Positions 12,301 to 24,624 of a DNA stretch of 64,000 nucleotides are shown here, piece after piece. Below the pieces are notes generated by a model, which saw only the letters and a program-made list of their open reading frames with translations, did not search any database and was not told the origin of the DNA. A program made the translations under genes and the position numbers. Origin of the DNA: Zygnema cylindricum (taxonomy: Eukaryota > Streptophyta > Zygnematophyceae > Zygnematales > Zygnemataceae). How positions within the stretch are numbered: the first letter of the stretch is position 1; the number at the start of each line of letters is the position of its first letter. The stretch lies in assembly GCA_037447655.1 (NCBI GenBank), contig JBBHKE010000564.1:1-64000 (forward strand), written 5' to 3'.

Positions 12301-15300
12301 AAATAATTATTAGGCAGATTTGTAGCGGGTATGAATAGTGCACACCGTATGAATAGTGGATTGTGCATGCACTTGCGATATTTGCACTGACAGTCTTTGA
12401 CTGTAACTGTTTGACTGCAGGAGAAACTTATCGCAAGAAGCATAAATGGACTTCTGCGGCCAAGCAATTCCATGCAGCAGGAGGTGCCTTGCAGACATTG
12501 CAGGAGATGCATTTTCCGGGAAACTGCCAGCCCTGCTGGGTCTTATCTCAGGCAGAGCTCGATAGACGCATGGGGGATTTGGCAAGAAGGAGAACTGATG
12601 GTCCTGTAAAGAAACTCGAGGAAACCTGTCAGCCCACAGTCTTGTTTGATTGTATGCCAGCAGTAGCTGGAGCCTTAGAAGGGACAGATACATGTGGTAA
12701 AAAGGAGGAAATGAATACTGCATCTCGTAAGTTACATCCACCAAGTAGAGAGGCTGTCTTTGAAGCTCTCACGCACTATACGGCTGCAGAGAGTTTGGTA
12801 GGGCGATTCTTTCCACAGCACACTAAATTGCTCCATCAACGGTCGAGAGCTGATGAGCAGAGGAGGGAAACAAATGTTGCTGGTATCTCATTGGACAGTG
12901 AACGATGTGGAGGTGGAGAAAAGATGAGTGGGGTTGGCAGCCGAGAAGCGGAGTCTTTAGAGGATGGGACACAAATGCTGGAGGTAAACAGGAGAAGTAA
13001 ACGTCAAACTAGCGCTAAAACCTGTGCAAAGAAGCCCTCAAGTTCATGTATTTCTGGAGATGTCCATTCTCAAAAAGCAGTTAAAGGATCTGACGCAGGG
13101 AAACCGCAGCCTCGGGTGCTTCGAAAGAAATCAGGAGCAAGAGTAAAAAAAGAGGTTGAGGTGATTGAGCTTTCAGAAAGTGAAGGTGATACTGATTTCA
13201 AGGCGGAAAGTGGACGAGCACACTGGAGAGAGAAATGTGGGGTTGACAATAGCGTGAAGGAGACAAAGAAGCCGTCTAGTAAAAACGTGACGACTTTATC
13301 TGAGAAACGTGGAGCTCTCCAAGGAATCTCTATGCAAACCACAAATGCGCAGAGAAACTCTAGAACCCGTCTGGTGAAGGTGAACAAGAAAGCCATCGAA
13401 GACGCTGAAAACATCGAGATCGGGAGAAATGGTGTCTTCTCATCTGAGGAGTACGAATGTTTTGACCATCGTAGCCGACGTCTATGTGAGATGAGAAGGG
13501 GGCAGGAAAATCTGAGGATGAAGACTGTAAACTGGAGGGAAACTCTGAGGTCAGGACCACAAACGGAGGTTTGCACCAGGAGGACAAACACTACTGAAGG
13601 AGCACCTTCGATTCCACGGTCATCCAACTCAGAAACGAATCCGGAAGTCCAATGTAATGCAGAATGCACAGCAACATATGTTATAGATATGGAGCTTCTC
13701 AAATCGAAGGCAACTGATGACTTGATCGTTTGGTTGTCACGGTCTGAAACAGGTGATGTTGGCGACAAGTGGTCGATGAGCATCTGGCAGTTTCGGGCTG
13801 AAAAGGAATTAGGGAAAGTCCTTGTTCAACAAGGTAAGCCCTGCATATTCCCGATTCTATTGGTGGAGGCTTGGGAACTTTCTTTGCTTTTCATGTGTCT
13901 CCCCGCTATAGTATGTCGAGTCATTACTCTCAATTTTGATACGGCTGACTGCTGTCTGCATCAGCTTTTAGAAAGCCAGCCGAGCTGGTATTTGTTTGAG
14001 TTGAGGGTAGGGGTAATAGTAATAATCTCTCATCATATCAAGTTCTGCAACTCAACGCATTCAGTTGAAGCGTTCCTGCGTCAGGTCTTATGCAATGCAG
14101 AGCAAGCAGGGGCTCATAAAGTTAGGAACTGATGATCAAATCCTTTCTTTCTGATTCCTGTTTACTGCATTTGCGCAGGGAAGTGTCATATCTCTCTTGG
14201 ACACCTAAAACAAGCTGATGAATGCTTTTATTTGGCTGCAAATATAACTCGGAGCAGCTCCGCTTCAGAGGGCAACACTGATGCACAAAATGTGGAGACC
14301 AACAATGTCTACCACCCATTTGAGGAAGCATCTATTCTCCTGAATAGAAGTCGTTTGTTTTTAAGGCAACACTGCCAAGAGAGCTATCGGAAAAATGGGC
14401 GCTCTTGTTATGACATGCAAAGCATCAGCAAGTCTGATAAGATTGGAGACGAATGCAAACCTTTGAAATGGCTGTATCGTGCATTTAAGTTATGCCTTCA
14501 CGTTTCCTTGTTGCTGAAGGAGGTAATAGCTAATTTGCTAGGCTCTGCCTCGCTTTCGGATTACAGGTCGAAGAACAATGCATTATTGGTGGCTGTAAAA
14601 GCTTATCCAACTGATTGCTGCTTGAGTTATAGTTTTCTTTCCACTTATCAAAAGATCCTCTTTTAGATTTGGCTATGGTAATGTCTTACTGATGAACCCA
14701 AATGTTATCCACTTTGATTTGCAGGTAGCAATCCTTCTGGCAATTCTTTGCTCTTATCCGGTGGGCAACGAGTGGTTGCAATCATTCTTACCAGTTGATC
14801 CAGAAGGTTTCACATCTTCTGGAGCATTCTTCCATGGAGTTTCAATTGGAGTGACTTCTCAGGAACAACATCTTTCTGTAGTGGAATCTAAGCTACGTGA
14901 CCTTAATGAGGAAGGTGGTAAGGTATGTGGTAGCAATATGCTTTTTTCATCACCAAGTCCAGGGAGTCCAGAGAGTCCAGAGAGTCCAGAGAGTCCAGAG
15001 AGTCCGAGAGCCTTGTAGCCTAAAAGTGGTTTTGATGCCGTGGAAATTAGGGAACCTGTGCTAGCTGAGAAAATATCGGCGAATGTCGTTTCCTTGACCA
15101 GCATATTTGAAATTGTCCCCAATTGCTATTTCCATGTCTTACAAGTGCTCCTTTGACTCCACAATTTGCTTACATTGGCATCCCAATTCTTGTCAGTAAT
15201 CCGGGAATTTTGAGTGCTTTGCTTTTTCCTGATTCCTGTCTTTAGTTGCCTACTGTTTGTCTAAGTTCAAATGTATGTAAAACACATACAGAAATTCCTT

Positions 15301-18300
15301 CTTTGTGACATCCATGATATAAAGGGTGTTTGCAGAACGTGACTCCATTATCTGACAACACTGTAACTAAACAATGCTACGAGAGCATGCTAAGATATTT
15401 AAGGTAAGGTACACCAGCCATCGCTATTAGGGTTGATGAATTACATTATTTAAACAAAATACACTAAATTATGTTGTCACGTGGCCCGTTAAGGGACACT
15501 TATTTAAGTAATGTTCTTTAAACTAATTTATGATTTTGGGTCAAAAACACACTCTCAAATTAGAGTTATTTACTTAATAGGCTAGAAGGATTGAGGGAGT
15601 AAGGAATATGCAAAGAAAAGGAGAAAGATTTTTGCAAGCCTGTCATGGGATCTCATGTCAGGAATTTGAAGTCATGGTTTTCGCAAATGCAGCAACATTT
15701 TCTGGCTCTGCAAAATGACTGGCAAAGGAAAGAATATCCCTGTTCTGAACTTTTCTTGTTGTTTAGTTTTTCAGAATTGCTGAAGCCTTACCGTTGTCTC
15801 ACTCGTTTATTCTTCACAGGCTTTCTTCATTTGCAGCTGGGCACTCCAACCTGCAACAATACTTTACCTCTCACGTGTCTTCAAAGCTACCAGTAGGAAT
15901 GGCCCTCACCTGTATTAGTGCAGTCGATCTTAACAGGGCTGGATTGGTCCCTACAACACTTTTGGAAAGTGATGGTCAGTCCAGAGCTTTCAACTCACCT
16001 TGGCTCTTAGTCTCGAGAGTCACCAACGGGAAAACTCCAGTGGTGATGTTGCTGCCATCTTTCGTTGATGGTTCTGAAGGTGAGTTTCATAAAAAGTGGG
16101 AGTGTGAGTGTTCTGTTCACGCATATTTGTTACCTGCCTTTGTGGGAAAGCCAGTGAAAGCTCCATTATGAAGATAATGAGGTGGAGAGGCCCAAGGTTG
16201 TGACAGAAACTGTGATTAAGTATACTTGTCAAGTGTGCTGATTGCAGTATCTCTCCAAACAGGAAACACAACTGTCACAGGTGTAGTTGATGACACTGCA
16301 ATTAAAAAGGAACTTGGGCTTATAACTATAGACTTTTGTTAGATCGCACCTGAGTGACCTGACTTTGCCAAAAGACATGCCAGTCCAGTTTTGGCTAAGG
16401 TTGTCGTTTCCCGGAACAATCTGGTAATATGAGGGTGAGAGTTCACAAACTGCAATAAAAAAAAAAGATGGCAATCAATCTAAGAAAAGTTATTGAAAAA
16501 AAAGGAGTTAATGAAGCGGAGATAAGTGAATCCTTATTACGTTCACCACATAGATTTTCCATGATGGTCAACAACCTCCTACCTAGGTGGCCTTGTACTT
16601 AGGGTCGTCAAACTGTTTGGTAATTTAACAAGCTTTCAAAACGCCGCGCTTTCTCATTTCACAGTTGTTGTCATGTCTGAATTTTTAGATGACTCGTCAT
16701 ACTACTCATGAAGGACACCAAAGCTTGTCAACTAGCTCTGTTCCCGAGATATTAGAGGGACTATTTTGAGTTTCACCGTTTAAAAGGTACTTATTATTTT
16801 CTTCGATATATGACTGTACATTTGCAGAATATGATGACTCCAATGATGCTTCCAGCAACACCAGCACTTCTAGAATCGTCCCCAACGACAAGTCAGGATC
16901 CTCGAGATGTTTCGTATCATCTGAAAGTGACGAGGAAAGTGATGCTCGAGATGGGACTTCCCAAAGCCAGGCAGAGAAGAAAAACGGAGGTAAAAACCCC
17001 GTCTATGTGGAAGATTCAAGCTGCAAAACGGATAAGCTTCTATCGGTGTTCACAACCATTATGGATGAAAGTAAGGATTCCACAAGCAGCACAGTGAAGG
17101 TGGAGACAAAGGCAGAAAAGTCTCACTGGTGGGAATGGCGATTGAATTTGGACCTTCGCTTGCAAGCTTTCCTAAGGTAAAATTTGCATATTTTCATTGA
17201 TCATAGGCTGTTCCATCAGGTCTCATTGACTTTGCTACTGACTTTGTCTACTGACTTGAACTTTGAAGCTCAGAAAAGCTGGAAAAGTTGTCACATGATT
17301 CCCTACGTAGTTTAAGTGCCTAAATGTTTATGGGTGACACCAACTCTGTTCCTTACTCCGTCTATATGTTGTCAGCTCTTTACTGTGCCATTTGTTGGTG
17401 CCGAAGATTCTCTGTCCAGAATTTAGAAGAAATTCAGCTGTGCAGGAAAGTTCCAATCAGATGTATATTTGTTTTTACTCCTGTGCTGATTTTGATTGAT
17501 TTAAGTCTTTTCCGATATAAACTTTTCATTTTCTCGGTGTACAATGATCAATTTTTTGGTACATATCTGACATCGATTCCTTTTTCTTATTACAGGCAAA
17601 TGGAAGATGACTGGTTGGGCGCATGGAAGTGTCTCCTTTTACCGGAACCTTCTGACATCTCAATAGCAGTAGAGCTCCGTGGGGTGGGTGAGAGCATATC
17701 CTCTATGATGATGGAAAAAGTTCAGATGGAGTTAGGCCTTGACAATAGCGTAAAAGTGAAGGCTTCACCTTTAGTGGAGGAAATGGTTCGATTACTTGTC
17801 CTTGGTGCTGGAAGATTATCAGAAGAGCAGGTGAAGGACGGAAGTCACGAAGTCTTGAAATACACTATAGGTACAATCCGACGGTCACAGGAAGGGCAGA
17901 AACTGCCTCAGAATACTGGGCGGAAAGTGGTGGAGAGAAAGAAGGCGAGGGAATGGAAATTGGCGCAAAAGCAGCTCGTTGAAGACGTTACCGGGGCTAT
18001 AATTAAAGTGCATAATGCATCATCGTGGAAAAGGCAACTTTGGGACGCTGGAGGGAAAGAGGACGTAAGGGAGAATTCAACGGAAGGAAAGCAGAAGGAC
18101 CGAAAAAATTTAGAGAGTTTCAAGAATCTTCATATTGCAGAAATTTTTGAGGAGCACGCGGCGCAGCACCCTATCGAGCTCGTATTGGATGCCAATCTAC
18201 AGGTGCAGCTTGATTCACAGATCTTGCTTTCAAAGTTGTGGTGCTTTTATTTGAAAATGCTCTATGATTGGGGATGTGAATGTAGAATAGTGGGCCATTT

Positions 18301-20479
18301 CCGTTGGTATTTATAAGGGCTCATTCCAGTGACATTTTATAAACTGTTTCTTGTGCTATTTTTGATCAAGGTTACCGTTCAGAGCTTTGCTCCTAGATTG
18401 TAAATACATTTTAACCGAAGACGTGTCTTTTGAATTCGAAGGTGTTCGATGTTATACTTCTTACTATTCTCAAGGAGCATACAGTCGGTCCACATTTTTC
18501 AAGGGCAGCTTTTGTATCTTATGTGAAATGTCAAACCTCTCTCTATCGGTTTTTTTTATTTTACTGCTCCACATTTAGGCTGTTCTGACTGCATCTTATT
18601 CCTTCCAGGCTCTTCCTTGGGAAAGTCTTCCCTCACTGCGAGGCGAGCGTGTTTATCGAATGCCCAATTTGGCATCCACTTTGGCTCTCCTTTCTCATTC
18701 TCAATTCTCAACAGCTACCAAGTACAGCTTAAATAAACCTTTCAAACTGCCTATACAAGTTGCTAATACCCACTCCATAAACCGACTGGATACCTCCAAT
18801 TGTCAAAGGCTTTATGAACAGGCTGGTCCTCCTCCACAAGATCTGGTTCCATGGCAATACATTCCTCCTGCAGTTGACCCCAAAAATGCTTTTTATCTTC
18901 TAAACCCAAGCGGGGATTTAGTAGCAACTGAAGCTGCTTTCAAAACCTGGTTTGAAACTCAACAGACGTGGCAGGTGAGCTCTTGACCGGCAATTTTTTC
19001 AGTGTTGTCGTTTTACAACTCTCATCCAGTTTATGTGTCTATATGTAGAAGCATAAGCTTATAACTTGTGATACAGTATTGCCACTAATTCTTGGTAGTC
19101 TTTTTCATTCTTGATTTATCAAAGATAGCATCACAAAGAGGTTTCAATTTTTAGACTAACAGGGGTTTGTTGACTACATGGACAGTAATTCATGCTCTGC
19201 TTTTGTTTTTTTTTTATACAATGGAAGGTTGAGATACTCCTGGGTGGTAGGTTTTCTGGAATTTCACTAGCTTACTCGCGTCTTCCTCACCAATTATTGA
19301 CTGATGATAGACAAATATTTATCGATATCGACCAATATTTACTGATATTGACTTATTGATTTGATGTTTGTATCAAATACAGGGCATTGTTGGGCAAATT
19401 CCAAGCGCAGATGAGTACTTGACGGCACTTCAGGACCACGACTTGTTTGTATATTGTGGCCACGGGAGTGGTAAGAAATCCCCAGACATCCCATCAACTT
19501 GTGCTATGCAAATTATCACATCTACTTTTCGATGCAGCATTTTTTTTTCCTTCCCTTCCCTCTCCTCTCCCTCTCCCTCTCCCTCGCCTCTCCCTGTCCC
19601 TCTCCCTGTCTCTGTCCCTGTCCTTGTCCCTGTCCCTGTTCCTGTCTTTTCCTTCCACTGCCTCTCCCTCCCGCCTCTCTCCCTCCCCCTCTCCCTCTCC
19701 ATCTCCGTCTCCGTATCCGTCTCCCTCTCATGTCATTTTCCGGTTCAGTTTTCAGTTGGTAGCTTTCTTGATACCGTTTTTCCGGTTTAGTAACTGATAA
19801 CTTTTGGCTCCTGTGAATTCTAGGTGCCCAATTTCTACCTTCGAAAAGTATTCGTAAACTTCACAAGTGCGCAGCCTCCTTTCTGATGGGCTGTAGTAGC
19901 GGAAAGCTTTCTAATAGAGGAGATTACGAGCCTGTAGGGATCCCCTTAGCCTATTTTATGGCCGGGTGTCCTGTTTCAGTTGCAAATTTGTGGGATGTCA
20001 CTGACGGAGACATCGACCGTTTCAGTCGGGCCGTTTTGGAGGAGTGGTTGAACTATGGATCCGTCCAACGGCAACGGAACTGTACGAACGAAGAGAGCAT
20101 GTATCATAGTTCTGTACTTAATGATCAGAGCCAGTCAGAAGATCGGCGTCCAAGAAGAGTAGTGGAAGACAACAAAGATAGCAGAGGCAGTAGTAAAGGC
20201 AAAGCGGTCACGAAACAACAGGCAGTGAAGGGAAAACAAACGGAAGAGGGAAACGGCAGAGGGGTAAAATGTACGGCAGATGTTGTTGATGATGTTGTTA
20301 GGATAGGATGTATGGTCGACGGGTCAGGAAAAAGTGTGGAGGCTCTATCTCCTAATGCGTGTTTGAGCACAGCTCTTGTCAAGGCCCGTGACGCTTGTCG
20401 ATTAAAGCATCTCATTGGAGCTGCCCCAGTTTGCTACGGAGTTCCTACAATGTTGTTAAAAGAAAGAGGGGGCTCATAG
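3375..20479 (+). CDS. ESP1: Separase (C50 family cysteine protease), complete multi-exon gene
   Basis: Separase cuts the cohesin kleisin subunit at anaphase. I could join these exons in frame: 3375-4162, 4377-4554, 4907-5017, 5546-5725, 6076-6548, 6814-6928, 7246-7371, 7773-8066, 8272-8391, 8846-9067, 9247-9432, 9745-9918, 10045-10101 (tentative), 10200-10583, 10742-10831, 11383-11643, 12100-12223, 12421-13833, 14179-14522, 14725-14922, 15336-15403, 15820-16079, 16828-17176, 17596-18202, 18609-18974, 19383-19470, 19824-20479. All introns are GT-AG and the total is about 2743 residues, longer than Arabidopsis separase (about 2200). Residues 1-1290 look like helical repeats. Residues 1310-1760 (exon at 12421) are charged, Ser-rich and probably disordered. 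WWEWRLNLDLRLQAFLR near 2150 is a family hallmark. The catalytic pair is His in CGHGSG (about 2523) and Cys in LMGCSSG (about 2549), followed by YEPVGIPLAYFMAGCP and VANLWDVTDGDIDRF. The start ATG at 3375 sits in a strong plant context (CCATGGCG). The exon at 10045 has a weak donor and is the main doubt; residue numbers after it depend on it. Confidence 0.95.
10955..11012 (+). repeat. Short tandem repeat in a separase intron
   Basis: Three imperfect copies of a unit of about 20 bp (ATTAGCATTCGCAATAGT) lie in the intron between the exons ending at 10831 and starting at 11383. No function is evident. Confidence 0.75.
14956..15006 (+). repeat. 9-bp minisatellite in a separase intron
   Basis: About five copies of AGTCCAGAG follow the exon that ends at 14922. 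The array keeps a reading frame (Ser-Pro-Glu repeats) before a stop, so intron retention would add a short Ser/Pro/Glu tail. The GT donor at 14923 makes it intronic. Confidence 0.85.
19541..19735 (+). repeat. (CTCCCT)n pyrimidine tract in the last separase intron
   Basis: A run of about 195 bases almost entirely of C and T (CTCCCTCTCC-type hexamers drifting to CTGTCC and CCGTCT) lies between the exon carrying the catalytic His and the exon carrying the catalytic Cys. It is pyrimidine-rich in the sense strand. Confidence 0.9.
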
Positions 20480-22258
20480 AGACCGACAGCTGGGAGAAAA
20501 AACATTCAACCCATCATACCTCGATCATGTAGGGCAATTAAAACCCTAGCACGGGCATCTACATGCCCTTTCAGTCTGTATATATTTAGGGTTTCTTTCC
20601 AATTTCTTTGGAAATCTACCGCAGTTTTGGCCTCTACAGAGAAAGTGTAAACATTCTTTTATCAGGATACGGATACCGTGAATTCTCCTCTTTCTTTTGA
20701 TTATTTTTTTCCAATTTTCGTGGTAAAAAATTATTATTTGAGAAACTAGTAAGCTTGGCTAATAGGTTCCATGAATATCAAAGAAAATTAGGTTGCATTG
20801 TCCAATCACCTCGCCATTGTCAAAAGGATTAATTATCCTGTGAATGTTGTGAAATTGACCATTTTTTTTGTGCAGACAATGAACTGAACTTATAAATGGA
20901 AAAGACCCAATGAGTTTCATTGCAAAATTGAAGGTCATCTGTGATTTGACAGTTTATTGCGTGAATTGGTGATTCTTGTATGGTTTGGTGCAAGACTCTC
21001 ACGTTGATGATTTCATTCCTCATCCTGTCAATGCTTTTCTTTTTCATTATCACTTGTCTTCTTGTGATATATAGGAAAACTTTGCTTTTGTGTCGTGGTG
21101 GCCAATTAACTAATTCTCAGACAGTTCAAGGTCCTAACAGAACCAGGGCATTCAACAATGTCGTTTGGCACTTTTTAGGGTGATAATTCTGATCGGTGAT
21201 TTTCCAGATATGTTTGTGCCTAAAAAAAAATATAATGGACTTCTCCCCGTTTCCCTCACTGTCATCTTTTCTTGATTATAAATTATGTTTCCTAATCGGG
21301 GAATCATGAGAAAATCCATTCACTGCCCCCTTCTCTTTTTCGCTTCTTTCTCCTCTTCCCCCTCCTCTTCCCTCACCCCATTTACTGAAGAAGCAATAAA
21401 ATATGACTTAAACCACCCTCTCTCATTTATTAGCCAGCTGCCTTTTTCCTCACCCATTCTCTTCTTGATCCTTCTCTCCGCTTCCCTTTCCTCATCCCTC
21501 CCCTCTCCTATCTCCATTTCAGTCAATAAGCAAATAAAGCATACCAAATGTGTAAAGATAGTCCTACAACAATAAAACAACAACGACCAAATCACACCAT
21601 GAACCTCAGCCATTATCTAACAAAAGCTGCTCAAATATTCTTAAAAAGGAAATACAAATGATAATGTACGTGTTCACCATCCTTTCTATTTCTCTGTCTA
21701 CCTTGTACAAGTCAATTTCTATTGACTCACAGAAAATTCTTTAAGATATGCAAAACAGGGAGGGAAAATGAACAAGATAGCTGTGACTAACAACACACAA
21801 GGGTGACCAAAAATCATAATGAAAGTAACATGAAATACAATTATATAACACACCATAACATTCACTTGAAATTCAGAAACATATGCAAGAATGGTTGAGA
21901 AAAGCACAAGTGATTTGAAAATAAACAAACACATTAAAATAAAGCAAAAACACCATTAAAATAACACAAAAAAACAAACACTATGAAAAAATTACAAAAA
22001 GCACAAACGGCTTCCTATTATATTGAAAGATTGGATACACATCCGTCCATTTTTTTGGAGCTTGCAAATCATTTAAATAAATAGCCTCCGGCTGCCTAAA
22101 AAGCTAAATAAAAAAGGTTTTGGTTGGCCGCACAATGCCAATTTCAGCAGGTTCCACCAAAAGTTCTCCCTCACGTTTCAGCTTAAATTAAAAGCTAAAA
22201 ACAAAACTAAAACAAAATGCATCGTCCTTCTTAAATAAACTCCAACATATTTCTCCTC
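20480..22258. other. Convergent intergenic region between separase and ferredoxin
   Basis: This region holds the 3' UTRs of two convergent genes and no other gene I can support. AT-rich, polyadenylation-like stretches occur at about 20700-20760 (from separase) and 21950-22250 (from ferredoxin, minus strand). A CT-rich block at about 21320-21520 is low complexity. The apparent open frames over that block are artefacts of base composition. Confidence 0.5.
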
Positions 22259-22657
22259 TTACATATCGTCCTCCTTGTGAGTCTCGAGCACAAGATCTGA
22301 GGTCGGGTAAGCGACGCAAGTCAACACCCATCCATCCTTGATCTGATCATCGTCAAGGAAAGACTGCTCACTCTGGTCAACTGTTCCGCTGACAATCTTT
22401 GCAGCACAAGATGAACAAGCTCCGGCTCTGCAGCTGGCGGGCAAGTCAAGACCCTGGTCGCTCTCAGCAAAATCCAAGATGTGTTCATCGCCAGGCATCT
22501 CGAACTCTACGGGACCTTCGGGAGTCACCAACTTGATCTTGTAAGCAGCCACGACGCGAGATTTGTTGGAGGTAATTCCAAACTTGCGGGCAACATTGCC
22601 AGAAGCGAAGGAGGCAACGGCGGCTGGGAGAGTGGCGGCCATGGCGAGAGAAGCCAT
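22259..22657 (-). CDS. Chloroplast-type [2Fe-2S] ferredoxin precursor, intronless
   Basis: This gene encodes a 132-residue precursor of plant-type ferredoxin, the soluble stromal carrier that passes electrons from photosystem I to ferredoxin-NADP reductase and other enzymes. Residues 1 to about 37 are rich in Ala, Ser and Thr with Arg/Lys and few acids, as in a chloroplast transit peptide. The mature part starts near [12 protein letters not shown]. The four cluster ligands are Cys76, Cys81, Cys84 and Cys114 (CX4CX2CX29C, in [10 protein letters not shown] and VLTC), exactly as in the family. The acidic C-terminus (HKEDDM) is also typical. A single exon is usual for plant ferredoxins. The ATG at 22657 is the only start giving a transit peptide. 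A leaf-type paralogue is likely, but I cannot tell leaf from root type with certainty. Confidence 0.96.
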   Translation of the reverse strand: MASLAMAATLPAAVASFASGNVARKFGITSNKSRVVAAYKIKLVTPEGPVEFEMPGDEHILDFAESDQGLDLPASCRAGACSSCAAKIVSGTVDQSEQSFLDDDQIKDGWVLTCVAYPTSDLVLETHKEDDM

Positions 22658-23570
22658 TTTGAAAAGGAGCGAGGGAGGGAAGGAAGAAGTGAAAGTTAGG
22701 GTTTGAGGGTGGAGTAACGGATTGTAAGTAGTGAAGGTGGAGTGTGGTGCTTATGAAGTGAGGCGGAGTTCAGTACACCGTACATCGGTAGACAGTACAA
22801 TTTTTTTTTCTCCACTTTTATCATCTTTTTTTTGTGCACACATATCATACTGTTAATCGGACGGCTGTTATGAAAAGTTAAACGATCTTATCTGCCGATC
22901 GGCGGTCTCAAAAACGAAAGTGGATACGTGTGCACGGAGAATAGTGATCAAAGTGGTTTAAAAAACCATGGAAGCCAATAACGATACGCGGTGTATGATT
23001 CAAAATTTAAAACTGTGCGAAACAATACACTGTAATTCAATCAGTGCAGTACAGGACTGTACTTTACTGAACTGCGATTATGTGAATGCTTTTGTCGTGT
23101 GCCTCATGTTTTCCACCCTTCTGTGTATATCCCATAATTTCCGGGATTTCTCAAGCCGTAGAATTTCAAAGGTTAAATCGGCTGCCAGGTTTACCCGTAG
23201 TCAGGTTTCTCGTGGATATGAGATAAGGTTTTCGTGGATATAATGCACCCCATTGCAGTCCACATTCTCATGAAATGACCATCCATGCTTTCGGGTGGTT
23301 TTAGGGTTGCGTACATAATCGTACCTCCGTACGGCGAACAGGCAAGGATGCCGGTAACAGTACACCGAGTATCGCTATTAGTGTTAATGTTTTTTCGCCG
23401 CTTAAAAACATATTTTCTTCCGTAGACACTTGTCAGATTTTCAGTTTGAGACCGCCAATCGGAAGCTGAGATTGTTACCTTTCAATCGCAACCGTCAGAT
23501 CCACAATCCGACAAGTGTGTACGGAGAAAATATGTATTAAGTGGCGAACAAATTATTAATGTCGTTCCCC
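22658..23570. other. Upstream region of ferredoxin; one lone MITE-like end
   Basis: The first 120 bases upstream on the minus strand are pyrimidine-rich and would form the 5' UTR. I see no clear TATA box. At about 23361 the sequence TACACCGAGTATCGCTATTAG resembles one end of the TA-flanked CACCG family found elsewhere in the window, without a partner end. No gene is visible. Confidence 0.45.
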
Positions 23571-23592
23571 TTTCGTTTCGTTTCGTTTCGTT
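23571..23592. repeat. (TTTCG)n microsatellite
   Basis: Four uninterrupted TTTCG units. Confidence 0.9.
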
Positions 23593-23615
23593 TTACCACT
23601 CAGCCCGGTTTAGAC

Positions 23616-24624
23616 TGATAGCGTATTCCCACGGGAGCATTTGTAACTTTTTGCCCATTTCGATGATTTTCAGAAAACTCATCGGAAATCGGGTCTTGTT
23701 CACACCTAAATTTTGGGTTTTTTCTCCGATTGAAGGTGTCTTGTGACATGTCACACGCTTTGACGTCATCAAATAAAGGCGCGAAAACAAACCTGCAGAT
23801 TTTCAAACTTACTAATCAGATCGCACGCTTTCACGTCATTAGAACGACGACGGTGGTTCAAAGTCCTGCAGATTTTTCGCGCGAAAACAACGAAATAGCC
23901 GTTCGGATGTTGTTTTTGCTACGTCAGCTTTTCGGGTTACCGTTGGCCTGTTTCACAGAAAGACGCAACTTTTACCCTACTTCTATATCCGGCAATATTT
24001 TGAGGAAGTTCGTTTGTACGGTTTTCCGAGAACTTCCGAAATCTACAAAGTCGGTGCTCGGAAAGCCGTACATTTTTCGAACGTCCGTCTGTTGCGAAAG
24101 TGAATTTTTTTCCGGTGGGAACGGGCTATGATAGCTTGTTCCCACCGGAGCATTTGTAACTTTTTGCCCATTCCGATGATTTTCCGATAACTCATCGGAA
24201 AACGAGTCTTGTTCACACCAAAATTTCGGCACGTAACTTCGAATGAAGGTGTCTTCTAACACGTCACCCGCTTTGACGTCATTAAACAAATGTGCGAAAC
24301 AAACCTGTAGATTTTCAAATTTATTATGTTCAAGGACGACGACGATGGTTCAAAGTCCTGCAAATTTTTAACGCGAAAACAACGAAATAGCCGTTAGGAT
24401 GTTGTTTTTGCTACGTCAGCTTTTCGGGTTAGCGTTGGTCTGTTTCACAGAAATACGCTACTATACTTTAACCCGACTTCAATATCCCCCAATTTTTTGA
24501 GGAAGTTAGTTTGTACGGTTTTCCGAAAATTTTCGAAAACAAAAAAGTCGGTGCTCGAAAATCCGTACATTATTCGAACGTCCGTTTAATGCAGAAGTGA
24601 TTTTTTTTCCGATGGGAACAGGCT
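23616..24624. repeat. Two-copy tandem duplication, about 0.5-kb unit
   Basis: Unit 1 (23616-24128) and unit 2 (24129 to about 24624) align along their length. Both contain GAGCATTTGTAACTTTTTGC, GACGTCAT, AACAACGAAATAGCCGTT and TGTTTTTGCTACGTCAGC, with scattered substitutions and small indels. The junction carries an inverted repeat (CCGGTGGGAAC at 24112-24122 and GTTCCCACCGG at 24138-24148), which suggests element termini meeting head to tail. No recognisable protein is encoded. Confidence 0.85.

Noticed and set aside
13834-14132. Continuation of the 589-codon frame beyond 13833
   Set aside because: A strong donor (AAG|GTAAGC) at 13834 and a matching acceptor at 14178 splice to GKCHISLGHLKQAD, which fits the repeat pattern. 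The extension is intron.
3375-20479. A plant-separase [2Fe-2S] ferredoxin-like domain
   Set aside because: Arabidopsis separase is reported to have such a predicted domain, but I see no CX4CX2C ligand pattern in the exons here. The ferredoxin gene next door is a separate, ordinary gene.
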